Assembly: GCA_024811115.1 (NCBI GenBank)
Contig: JAKOGH010000722.1
Span: 248,001-312,000, forward strand
Length of the DNA: 64,000 nt
From: Terana coerulea
Taxonomy: Eukaryota > Basidiomycota > Agaricomycetes > Polyporales > Phanerochaetaceae
Reading direction: 5' to 3'
Program-made: the position numbers and the translations under genes
Notes under the pieces: model-generated
Told to the model about the DNA's origin: nothing
The model's input: the letters and a program-made list of their open reading frames with translations, nothing else
The model's database searches: none
Shown here: in pieces, positions 11,712 through 21,852 of the stretch
Layout of the letters: every line of letters begins with the position of its first letter
Numbering within the stretch: the stretch's first letter is position 1

Positions 11712-12531
11712 GCGCACCTTCAAGCACAAACAGTGTGGCATCTTTGCAACATGCTTTGTACAGGGATATGAATTTTAGTGTCTCATGTAATGGGTTTGAT
11801 TTATGGAAGTGTTTTCGACCGTCGTCGTCGTTGAATATTAATCGTGGGATGGCTGTACGTATGACGAGATGGCTCATGACACGGATCAAGACGATGACGA
11901 GGGGTTTCCAAATTTGGAAGGCGAAAGCTTTCGATCCTAACAAGACCAAACAATAATCGAAATTCGAGTTACGCTCATTCCTCCACCTTGTTCGAGTCCT
12001 TGGCTGTTTTGCTGATGTGCATTCACAAATTAAAGGATAAAATAGAATGGTAGTCCAATCATCAGCTGTTTTCGAGCTCATACCGCTTCACCGTCTTGCG
12101 CTACCAGCTCGAGATTACGGATTGCTTCCTTCTACTCAAACCAACGTTCTTTGTTCGAATCTTGCCAAACCCTCGCTCTTATGAAACGAATGCACATAAG
12201 CAAGTCGTTTATTGTGTAGTATCGATCCAGCATGCCAAATCAAACCTTCGAAGCCATTATAGTCAATTAGTGTGGATTTGTCGCCGTAAGTAACTAAATT
12301 GGACTAACCGCTGTTTCCATACTACGCGATGCCGTAACGCATTTGTGCAACGCCGCCTTAGCCGGCGCGATCCCTCCCCCCGTCAGCTCTTCCGTCATAA
12401 TAAGTGTCATGGCTCCTCTCCCGCTCCCAGGTTTATCGCCAGCCTGAGCATTATATAACCTGGAGTACTCACCCCATAACTCACATCAAACCTCTCCTCA
12501 ACCACCCCAGACCAGCAAATTCACCGCTACA
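11712..12531. other. Intergenic with Con-6 promoter
   Basis: About 0.8 kb between DUF3455 copy 4 and the Con-6 gene. It contains the TATATAA at 12452-12458. I see no other gene or repeat. Confidence 0.6.
12452..12458 (+). promoter_or_regulatory. TATA box of the Con-6 gene
   Basis: TATATAA about 75 nt upstream of the ATG at 12532. Confidence 0.55.
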
Positions 12532-12917
12532 ATGGCTGACAACACCAAGCTGCCCAGCAACGTTGCCAGGGGCCTGAAGGTATGTGCAAGTTTCAACGTT
12601 GCACTTTGAATGCACTAACCAAGTCTACAGGCTGCGGCGCACAATGACAAAAATTCTGAGGAAGGCAAGCAGCGTGCCCAGGAGCAACTTGAGGAGCTGG
12701 AGCAAAGCGAGGACATGCAGGACGAGCACCAGGCAAGGGAGCGCGAGAATCAGAAAGACCCTGTGCGAGTCCAAGCCGGATATAAAGCCACCATGAAAAG
12801 TTTGTTCATCTCTGCCTGTCGTGTCGTTTTACGACTAACATCCGGTCGACAGACCCAAACGTCAGCGAGGAGGCCAAGGAGCATGCTCAGCAGAAGCTTG
12901 ACGAAATGGATGTTTAA
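12532..12917 (+). CDS. con-6: Con-6 family (conidiation-specific) protein
   Basis: Small hydrophilic protein of the Con-6 family, first known from conidiation and stress in ascomycetes; the biochemical role is unclear. Three exons. Exon 1 encodes MADNTKLPSNVARGLK. Exon 2 gives AAAHNDKNSEEGKQRAQEQL, the first Con-6 repeat. Exon 3, joined through an intron with GTTTGT donor and GACAG acceptor, restores the second repeat, KNPNVSEEAKEHAQQKL, and ends EMDV. The two repeats share the RGxKA...N..SEE.K..A...L pattern that defines the family. About 85 residues, no signal peptide, so probably cytosolic. A TATA box lies at 12452-12458. No frame slip is needed. Confidence 0.88.
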
Positions 12918-13224
12918 TCAATGTATTCATGATAGCCATGCCGGAACATGTATTTGTATCATATGCCATGATAGCACCCTGGAACCCATCATTGAGTGTC
13001 GTCAGTGTCACTGTCAAGTTGTTGTCAAGAGCATGTAAACCCACATAACCGAGAGTACTCACCGTTCGAGGGTTGTAATGACATCGGTGTACAAGTCTGG
13101 GCAGCCAGATTGGTTGTGATACACAATAGAAATGTATAGAAATGCTGAAAGAGAAACATCACAGTCGCCTGTACCGGCCAGCCGGCTTTGACTTTTACAG
13201 GTGGAAAACCGAGACAAATCACGA
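12918..13224. other. Convergent 3' region
   Basis: About 300 bp between the ends of the Con-6 and GH16 genes. On the minus strand an open stretch at about 13070-13160, bounded by an acceptor-like CAG and a GTGAGT donor, might be one more GH16 exon. I could not join it to the gene. Confidence 0.35.
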
Positions 13225-14201
13225 CTAGCATTCGACACGAACACTCCTGAAGGTCGCAGACATCCTACGTGGAGCTGTGTTCCAATCAATAGGTCCGTTT
13301 GCCCACTCGGCTGTTCCTGCGGGATTGCTGGCATCCCAAATGCCGAGCTGTATGCGGGCAGGATGCGAAGGGTAGTGTAGAGTTCCGTTCACTACTGTCT
13401 CGGCTAGAGCGGGCTATAAGGTCATGCTCGTCAAGGAACAGCGAAGATGGACATACATTTTTGTAACGTCCTCGTCACCATTCCGTCCACACTCCATATA
13501 ATTCGCTCTTCGTTCCAATCAATGACATATTCATGCGTCTCCTCTATCGTCGTCCGCTTAGAATAGTCTTCAATCTCGCCGAAGACGCCCCAGAGGGGTT
13601 CCTTGTCTGTCGGATTCGTTGTGAAAATATTGTTCTGCCAGTGGGTAGGATCACCACCGAGCAGCTCGACATCGATTTCGTCGTGTCGATCGCCGTCAGC
13701 TGTGTGTGGAATATATTAGTGAGCCTTGTGACAACATATAGGGACCAACGTACATATGAGTATGGCAGCTGTAACGACTCCGGGAACAGGAGGCGCTGCC
13801 ACTTCGAACGACACTTTACCATATCTGTACACAAATGAGCTTTACCTCGCGCATGAAAACGATAGCAAAACGCACAGCAACATGAAGGTCGAGTTTACCG
13901 TCGCCCCTTCCCCTACAACATTATTCACTCCATGTTCGGTGTGGAAAGCTCCTTCAGGTTTGTCAAGAAACAACTCTAATCCTCGATCGCTTGTGGTATA
14001 CGATCCTTCCGGGCTGGCTGCAATGAAACGCGAGTCTGTGGAACTCGAGAGGTCCTGTGTAGAGGTGAAGGTAGTATGTGACTGTATGCAGTGACTACTT
14101 GTCCGACGGGCGGATAGTGAGGCTGCCTCAGCCAGCTGAAAGGCACCTAAAGTAGAGAACACGAATACGACAGCGCGGATCAGCATAGTTGAGGGTAGCA
14201 T
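13225..14201 (-). CDS. GH16 glycosidase/transglycosylase, Crh-like
   Basis: Secreted GH16-family enzyme. The closest relatives I recognise are Crh-type enzymes that link glucan to chitin in fungal walls. ATG at 14201 opens a signal peptide (MLPSTMLIRAVVFVFSTLGAF, or from the Met at 14186). A later exon starts YGKVSFEVAAPPVPGVVTA. After an intron (GTACGT..CAG) comes the catalytic segment SDGDRHDEIDVELLGGD, matching the GH16 ExDxE pattern with Glu, Asp and Glu all present, and then WQNNIF and VIDWNEERIIWSVDG. The next exon carries HYPSHPARIQLGIWDASNP and ANGPIDW. The frame stops at 13225 directly after VRVEC, where relatives usually continue, so the 3' end may be truncated or another exon missed. 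Substrate is inferred. Confidence 0.8.
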
Positions 14202-14628
14202 GAGGGTAGACGTATGATGGCTAGGGGGATAGGTTATGGTGCAGAGCAGGAGGTTCAACAGTCGACACCAACTTTCAACGCCTCCGTCACGTCCGGGATT
14301 TTGCGAAGGGCTTCGATTTGCTTGCTGTTTCGGGACACTTGGGTCAACAGCATGGTTCGCAGTACGCGATATGTATAAGCCACTACTGAGTGCCATTGCA
14401 CTAGATCCACTGTTGACTCTGGAGGCTCTGTGCACTTACTACGCCACAGCGTGCCTCCGACACTGTAACAAAAAGTCACACTTGGAGCTGCATCTCGCGC
14501 TATCTTCTCAATAGGATTATATGGGTAATATTAGGAGCAACGCCTAAAGCATATTTAATCGGTGTGAGTCCTGAGCGAGGAAGAATATATGCACCTAATA
14601 CTCACGAGTAGCACAGGACGTCGGTAGG
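14202..14628. other. Intergenic, upstream of the GH16 gene
   Basis: About 430 bp between the GH16 gene and the 3' end of the uL23m gene. It should contain the GH16 promoter. No clear core element other than a weak TATA-like stretch near 14370. Confidence 0.45.
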
Positions 14629-15507
14629 CTATGCCGCAACAGCCTCCGAGGTACGGGATGCCTGCATACGCGTCTTGATGGTAGCAATCGCCTCCTCCCT
14701 CGCAGCACGCCTCTCAGCAACCAAGCGAACGATGTTCCCCCTGTTCGCAGTGACACCAGTCCTCCACCTCCACCCTTTACTCTGCTGCCTTGTCATACGC
14801 AGCAATACCTCCTTCCGCATGTCCACCACATCGTCGACCTGGAATGCGGTGTTCAACCCTCCTCCCACTTCTTCCGATCCTCAGCGTTCATGTCTTCAGC
14901 CGCCTTGGGGAAGTAGAAAGGCTCGACAAGTCCGACGACAGCCCGCTTGTATGCCATCTTCTTTTGAATCCCAATAACGTTGTACTTCGCCGAGTAGTTG
15001 TCCGTGCGGATGTACGTGGTCTGCACGCCATACATAGCGGAGAGGTACGAGCGAACATCTGACTTGGTCACCGACTGAGGAATACGGAACGTCGCCTCGT
15101 ATGGGTTGTACGGTTGGCCCGGAGGAGTGTGGTTGCGAACCAGCCGGAAAGATAATATTGGGCAGGTAGATCTTCTGAGCGACGACCGCCTCCTCCTTCT
15201 CTCCCTGCGCGTTGGTGGTCTCCCGCACACCACGAACGCGCACACGGCGGGAACCCATTTTATCCAGCCACTCGCCCTCCGTCATATAGCCGCCATCATC
15301 GTTGACTAGCTCTCCCTTGGCGAGGCTGCGTTGAAAACGTACATAGTCGGAAGGGGTGAGGCCCTCCGGGGTCGCGTCTGATTGACCTGGCGAGACAGCA
15401 GGGCGTTTTCGGAGTCGACGGAGGCGGACTGCTCGTGGTGTGGAAGCAGTTCGAGCGGCAGCTGCGGCCTCTGGCAAAGAAGAATAGAGACGGCGGAAGG
15501 CCTGCAT
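14629..15507 (-). CDS. Mitochondrial large-subunit ribosomal protein uL23m
   Basis: Component of the mitochondrial 54S ribosomal subunit (uL23m, the yeast Mrp20 equivalent). ATG at 15507 gives an Arg-rich presequence (MQAFRRLYSSLPEAAAAART) suited to mitochondrial import. The uL23 core follows: QKIYLPNIIFRLVRNHTPPG, then NPYEATFRIPQSVTKSDVRS and YLSAMYGVQTTYIRTDNYSA, with VGLVEPFYFP after it. The C-terminal extension is basic and helical, ending RMQASRTSEAVAA at 14629. There is no intron in the core, but two one-base slips, in a TTT run near 15149 and a G run near 14858, break one continuous protein into three pieces. An essential gene is unlikely to be dead, so these look like assembly errors. 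It shares a divergent 0.4 kb promoter region with the Bud6 gene. Confidence 0.85.
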
Positions 15508-15921
15508 TCCACTACAACCAGGGAGGTGAGTGGTGATGACGGGTCCAGAGTCAACTTAAGTTGCGGTAAGTAAGTAGTTTGAGTTGGACGCAGAAAGAAC
15601 GCTTGAGCGCTAAAAACCATATTGGTTTTGTTACGAGTAACAATCGTTGTGAAGGCCACATAGTAATTCATTCAACCGCAGTCAGTGTTGGTTTGAAGGC
15701 AATTGAAGTCAACCATTCATTACTTCTACTTACGAGCACACTTTGATGAACGCTCAAGCCATTCTGCATTCTGAGGTCTCGAATGGTGTATGGACTTACC
15801 TCCAGCTTCAAGCTTCAAGTCTCCATCTCACCTTCCCCAAACCCCAAATCCTACCAAATCCGCCGTATTCTAGATCCCCAGACTTGCTGGTTAGAAGCAA
15901 GCATAACTATATCTCGAACAA
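15508..15921. other. Divergent promoter region, uL23m / Bud6
   Basis: About 410 bp between two divergently transcribed genes. No distinct core element seen. Confidence 0.5.
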
Positions 15922-18900
15922 ATGAAGGTGTCTGGAGCCAATAGTTCAACAATAGGACCGCAGAACATGGCTTCCAACGGCACGGCCAGACATCCTTCAC
16001 ATCCTGCAAGAAGAGATATCCAATCCACCTCCTCGAATGGGTCCGCGCCTGGAGGGTCACGTAGTGAAAGATCGAGTCGTGCGCATGCTAGTGTATGTGA
16101 CATTCACTTGCGTCATTAGGAGAGGCTCATAATCTGAGCAGCCAGCAATAGAATCAGCCGTAACGCGCCTGCTAGTGTCCATCAAGGCTCTCCTGGAGAC
16201 TTTGAATCAGTGGGCTGCTCTCCAGAAAACGGAGAACGACGTGAGCGACGTCTACGTGCGGCTAGGGAACGAGTTCAATGCTGCTGTTGCAGCCTTTGCG
16301 GCGTACAACATCGATATGACGTGAGTACCAACTGGCTAAGCGGGTTGACGAAACTACTAAACTCGCCGCTCAGAGAACTCGCAAATGTACCAGAAGAGCT
16401 GCGCTCAGTGCTCGAGACCTGTTTATCAGAAGAAGCCGCTCAACAAACCCTTGACCTCTATCTCCCTGATGTCAGGAAGATCATCACAAAGCTGTTGCAA
16501 GGGCTCCGAAGCAAGCAGTCGATATATCGTCAGGTGGTCACTGATACCAGGCAGCGGTCATCCGTAGCTTCGGACGGTACCGTAAGTCGGCCAGAAAGCA
16601 GAGCATCACGCAGCTCCCGGCGTGATACGGCGAATTCTACCAGATCGAGTGCGCGGGATACTGTGCAGTCTTCAGAAAGTTTGTCACGCCGGAGTGCTAC
16701 GAACTCTCAGCGCAAGAAGGATTCAACGAGCGTCACATCGCCGCCTCCGCCTCCACCCCCGCCTCACGACTCCTGAACCATTCGTAGGAGGATTTGCTGT
16801 CGCCGTCAATGCTCCGGAAGCACAAAGGTCGTCGACTCCTGTGCAGCCGCAGCTCCGACGAGAGTTCTCCGATCCGAATCAGCGTCCTCCTTCCCGAGCT
16901 TCCAGCTGGTGATGGCCCACACGACCAGCAGTCGGATATACCCCCAGTACCTAGACCACCTTCGCAGGTACCCAGCCACGTGAAGCGTTACTCGCTTGTC
17001 GACCGACCTATCTCGTCTCCTACACCTCCACCAACCGTACCGACACCTCCCCCCTGCCGTAGTCATCGATGAAGCCCCTTCCACCAACGGAATCACTTTG
17101 CCACCAGTGGCGCGGGATTCTCCTCCGCTACCGCCACCCCCTACTTTCCTTGACTCTCCGCCACCCGACGCCCCTGCGGTTCAGAGCTCATTAGCGGCGC
17201 TGAAGACCGATGCTCTGGAGCGGAGAGCATCCAAACGCTTCTCAACGTACAACATTTCCAAGATGACCGGTGGCTCCTTTAGAGGCGCTGCGGGACATGC
17301 CAATAGGCGGTCTATGGCGGTCACCACTGCTCTGACACCTGGAGATTTGGCCGTTTTAACCGAGGAGAACGAGGACGAGGCTCCCAGCGACAGGCGGGAT
17401 CGTAGTTTGGCGTCACAGAAGTCGCGGAATCCATCTCCAATTGCTGAGGACGTGGAAGAAGCGACGCCTGCGTTACCTGCACTACCTTCGCGGGGGCCAT
17501 CACCTCGAGCACCCAGTATACGGGATGTTACTAAGGGCTTGCCAGCACGTCCTTCGCCAAGCAAGTCGCCTTCTCCAAGTCCGTCGACGCAGAAACATTC
17601 CTTCCCAGTATTCTTGCAGGTTGGGAGGGAGGTGAAGAAAGTCATCATCGAACCTGGGCTATCATTCGCCAGTCTACGGGTCCTATTCGTTGACCGGTTC
17701 TCGTATAGCCCCGGACAGGAAAACTTCCCGGCGATTTACATCCGAGATCCTGCGAGTGGTGTCCAGTATGAACTTGAGGATATGGACGAGGTGAAGGACA
17801 AATGTCTGCTGTCGTTGAATATTGAACGTACGTTCTGCCTCGTGCTATACCTCCTGGATGCAATACTGAAGATCTTTTTAGCTTTGGATCAAATCAAGCA
17901 GCACATCAACACACAGATCTCGTCGCTCTCGCAGGACATCAAAGACCTTCGTACCGCAGTCTCTCAGAACAAGCGAAATTCCTTACCTCCGCCGATGATC
18001 ATTGGTCAAGCACTTGGGGAAAGTACACCTCAGGCACAACGACCCTCCGATCGTCAGTTCCGTAACGTCGCCCGCCGACTGTCTCGCATGATGCCTCCGT
18101 CCGAGGAGAGAGACGAGACGACCCCGAGAAGCACCCCCGAGCCCATCGTGCCACAGTTGACGGGCATGACTCTGCAACCTCAGACGACCGGTGCTTCCTT
18201 CATGTCCGACTACTCCACGAGAATCGTCAGCGACCTCAAGACCCAGTTTGATGAAGTGCAGAACCTCCGGCGCGACTTGGGCATTATGCGTCAGCTATAC
18301 ACGGACTTCATGAAGCAGACCAAGGACTCGCTTGGCTCGCTTCGCACACAGACACAGAACGTCCGTCAGCTGGCGACGGCGAAGGTTGGCGGCGCCCGCG
18401 CCTACATTGATGACGGCAAGACGAAGCTGGACAACCGCAGCCAGAACGTGTTGACGAAGATGGAGGAGCTGCAGGACACCATAGAGGCAATCAGGGAGGA
18501 CGTGACGAAGCGGAACATATCGCCGCGGCCGCAGGTGCTCAAGAACGTTCAAGCAGATATTGACGCCATTGCGTCCGAGCTGGAGAGCTTGAAGGATCAT
18601 ATCCACACCGTCAAGCCCATGTGGAAGAAGACCTGGGAAGAAGAGCTGCAGAACATCGTCGAGGAGCAACAGTTCCTGAGCCACCAAGAAGAGTTCCTTG
18701 GAGACCTCCTTGAGGATTACAAGGCGGTGAAGGAAGTGCTTGGACACGTTCAGAAGATCATCTCTCTGCGCGGGACAGGCTCCTCGAGGTCGAAGGGACG
18801 TTCATTCCAGCCTCCGCCCTCCTGAGGAAGGATCCGGCAACCTCAACTCGGTCCTGCTCCAGATCCGCGGCGGCGCCGTCGATGCGGAGCGCCGCTTGAA

Positions 18901-19177
18901 GGCCATCGCCGCCAACGAGAAGCAGCGCGAGAAGGAGCTGGCGAACCGTTCGGACGAGTTCCAGTCGGAGCTGACCGGCTTCGTCTCTGGGAAGAAGCTG
19001 AAGATGACGGGCGGGGCGGAGGAGATCGAGCGTGTGAGGCAGAAGAGGAATGACATGACGCTGAAGGCCATGTTCACTGGCAACGGCGGCGGCTCTGCAC
19101 CCAGCTCAGGAGCGCCTTCTCCGGCGCTCTCGCCAGAATCTGAATCGACATCACCTCGGGAGCCTGCACAGGAGTGA
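15922..19177 (+). CDS. BUD6: Bud6/Aip3-type actin-interacting polarity protein
   Basis: Homologue of Bud6/Aip3, which binds actin and formins and acts with the polarisome at sites of polar growth. The N-terminal part has short exons, with SAVTRLLVSIKALLETLNQW and LGNEFNAAVAAFAAYNIDMT. A long Pro/Ser-rich region with PPPPPPPP stretches follows. The Aip3 core begins with FPVFLQVGREVKKVIIEPGL and FVDRFSYSPGQENFPAIYIR, then a long coiled coil interrupted by one intron near 17827-17880. The C-terminus (GGAVDAERRLKAIAANEKQR, ending REPAQE) lies in another frame. One-base slips near 16757, 16906, 17050 (a run of six C) and 18818 must be allowed. The start at 15922 is uncertain; 15967 is an alternative. 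Four slips in one gene point to sequence error. Confidence 0.82.
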
Positions 19178-19543
19178 TAGGAAATGCTATATCGTTGTAC
19201 GGTCATGGGCGATGGATTGTGCTACGTCGCACAGCATGCATTCTTTGTGTTTTGTCACTAGGCTTGGACTTTTACTCGCTTTAATCATACTTACTACTAC
19301 TGCTGCGCGTTCTACTCACACGATTCAATCAGGCAGAAGGTTGAGCGCATGGCGTCGGGAGCGCTCTGTTGGCCATTGTGGCGTCCCGAGTAGTTTCTAT
19401 TCTTGGTATAAGGCGCATCAAGTCGGGAGCGTTACGTTACGCTTTCGAAAGCGCAGTCACAGTCACTACTTCAATCCTTCAGTCTTTGATTGCCCGCCCT
19501 CCGAGTCCCTTCTAACTCTCCTCAGCCATACCTAGCCACCATT
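19178..19543. other. Intergenic, upstream of the TRIP4-like gene
   Basis: About 370 bp between Bud6 and the next plus-strand gene. Contains its promoter; nothing else seen. Confidence 0.45.
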
Positions 19544-20413
19544 ATGTCAAGAAACTGGGCTAATAAGGCTTCATCCCTCCCATCTGACCGTATACCAACT
19601 CGAACCGGTACGCCGCCCAAACAGAGGACCCCCACTCCCAGCCATGGAACTTCTACCCCGTTTCTGCTCCCTGTCATTAAGAGCAAAGAAGTCCGTAGGC
19701 TGGAAAGCTTGAGAGATGGTCTTCAGACACTTGTGTCGAGTGGGGTACCACGAAGAGACCCCCAAGGTGGATGTTTTTGCCAAGGTACGGCCATGAGCGC
19801 ATTGTCGACAGCGCGCACTTGATGCATCTCTTTCTCCGATTGTAGCTCGTACACACACAATATCCGCATATACATCCGCATGTACTCAATGTGGGTTGCC
19901 GCTCTGCACGCTCAACCAACCCTTCCATAGCTGCCCGTCATGCCTATCCGCTCTACTCTCTCCCTCTGCTCTTCAAAATCTGCTTGGCGCTATTGAGGTC
20001 GAACTGCAGGAGACCTTGAAGAGAGAGGAGAGCGAGCGTCAGAGGCTGGAAGGGGAGAGGAGGCGGATTGAAGGCGGATTCCCCACGCTTGGGGTCAACG
20101 CTCCCAACACGAGTCTCGCAATCCCTGCGAGCGTGTTCGCACAGGCGCAAGCCCCGCCGCAGGCCCACAAAGTGCTTTCTCCTCAACTCGAAGAGCAAGA
20201 AGGTCACCATTCAGACGCGGAAAGCAAAGGCGACACCTCCCCCACTCGGACCGCCTCTCGCGCCGACTCGCCCTTCGACCCGGAGGAGGGCTTGCCTCCG
20301 AGGGTGCCCGCTCCTCTGATGGTGTTCAGGTCGCGTCGGGCTCCTTGTCCAAAGATAGGCCATGGCTCAACCTTCGGGAAGACGTTACGTACCAGCCACC
20401 AGCAAGGCTCTGA
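19544..20413 (+). CDS. TRIP4/ASC-1-type C2HC5 zinc-finger protein (Rqt4-like)
   Basis: Homologue of activating signal cointegrator 1 (TRIP4). The yeast counterpart, Rqt4, works with Slh1 in the complex that splits collided ribosomes. ATG at 19544 (MSRNWANKASSLPSDR). The zinc finger spans an intron: GGCFCQ in exon 1, then ARTHTISAYTSACTQCG, LPLC and FHSCPSC in exon 2, giving the CxC..H..CxxC..C..CxxC ligand series. A helical stretch rich in Glu and Arg follows, then HKVLSLNSKSKKVTIQ. The tail SKDRPWLNLREDVTYQPPAR ends at 20413. One-base slips near 20181 and between about 20300 and 20350 are needed to keep the conserved frames together. Assignment rests on the finger and the tail motif. Function is inferred from the family. 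Confidence 0.75.
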
Positions 20414-21852
20414 TCGGCTGGCGGAGACCGGCTGGCTCTGCATACTCAGTCGGACTTCGCGGCCGTCCACCGTTTTCCAGCACAGCGTCGTATACGTACA
20501 TTTCTACCTCTTGCACCACACCCCCGAAATGTTACAGCTTATTCGCCAGCCTCTGGCAGCCCTCCTCTGGCAAAGTCGTAGCTCAGGTTCAGGCCTTTCA
20601 AATTTTTACTACCCTCAGGCTCACTGCCTGTCTGTTGTTTCCCGCTCGTCGCGTCATGTATAGACCCGCTGCAAGAAAACCCTTATCTAACTCGTCTAAC
20701 AGATTCGAAGAACGCCTTTCGGCCGGCCAACACGGGAGCACGACCCTCCCGTGCATGAAGCTGAGCTTGTAAGAAGGTTAGGTGACGGCCGATCGGACAT
20801 TGTGTCAGCATCCAAATGATGCCCAACATACTGGGTTGCAGGAGGTTGTGGCCTTGCCGTGACCGTAAGCTGGTGCAGAAATGAGAGTAAGGTTTTCCGT
20901 TTCAGCTCTGTCCACAGCTTTGTAGACGGGCCTTGAGAAAGTTCAAGGCAGTGTTGGTGGTGGTTTGATGTCGGGAGACAATGTGGGCATGATCCCGCAG
21001 TCAACAGTACATTTGGTGGGGCGTTACAGTTAGAAGGCCTCACGCACACTTGCTGCAATGCCAAGTAACTAGGCATGTCAGTGGACGTCAACGCCGAACT
21101 GTCACGAATAAGTACGAACTTGCTATGGTACCTGAATGTGCACGGTTTTCAAGGAGAGATTGCAGCGCTGAACTCTTCGTGGAAGACCGTGGAACCAGGG
21201 AAGATCACGGATGAAAACCATCATTTGTGGCGGGATGTCGGTCGGGCTTGTCGGCTAGCCTTTCTCAATATCTCTGAGTGTCTCCATCGTATTAGAAAGA
21301 CGAAGCGACCTACGATAGCATCATATGCAGACCAGCTTGGCAAGCCATTGTCATGATACATATATCAATCGTTCCATCCATCTGCATTACTTCGCACAAA
21401 GGCCAGGTGCGGCTCCGCTCGGCAGTCAAGCGCTTTCAGACGGAGTGTTGTAGCCGTGAAATGAATCCATGGGAGGACATGCGAAACAGCGCCTCAGCAC
21501 TGCCATCCAAATAGTCCAGTGGATAGGACAAGCTACGCTGAGTATTCCCCGTGCGAGGGTCGAATAGAGACGACAAGGAACCGGTCGAGCGAACGTCAGC
21601 AGTACCGCAACTGGTAACTGGTTGCGTTCAACGTTCAACGTTGGCCTGTTTAGACGCCAAGAACCCGGGGAAACAAGTAATAGCCGCCCATGTCCCCCGA
21701 TTGATCTCTATCCCAGCCGCCGCCAAGTCGAGGACGGGCTCGGTTGCAACTCGACCAATTTATGATCCAGGCGATGTTTGGCCGAAACATAATACACTAA
21801 TACTCTCCTTACCTCCACCACATACCCCTACATTCCTTTCATACCACCCACA
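20414..21852. other. Intergenic, no confident gene
   Basis: About 1.4 kb upstream of the aspartic protease. A 93-codon plus-strand ORF at 21075-21356 has a natural-looking composition (for example SECLHRIRKTKRPTIASYAD) but no family I recognise, no upstream element and no paralogue here. A tRNA-like D-arm at 21514-21529 is discussed among the rejected items. Confidence 0.4.

Noticed and set aside
21075..21356. 93-codon plus-strand ORF
   Set aside because: Composition looks natural but no family, splice signal, promoter or paralogue supports it.
21510..21570. tRNA-like stretch with a perfect D-arm (GTCC, AGTGGATA, GGAC at 21514-21529) and a B-box-like GGGTCGAATA
   Set aside because: The acceptor, anticodon and T stems do not pair, so it is at most a decayed tRNA or the head of a tRNA-derived short element. 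I did not annotate it as a tRNA.
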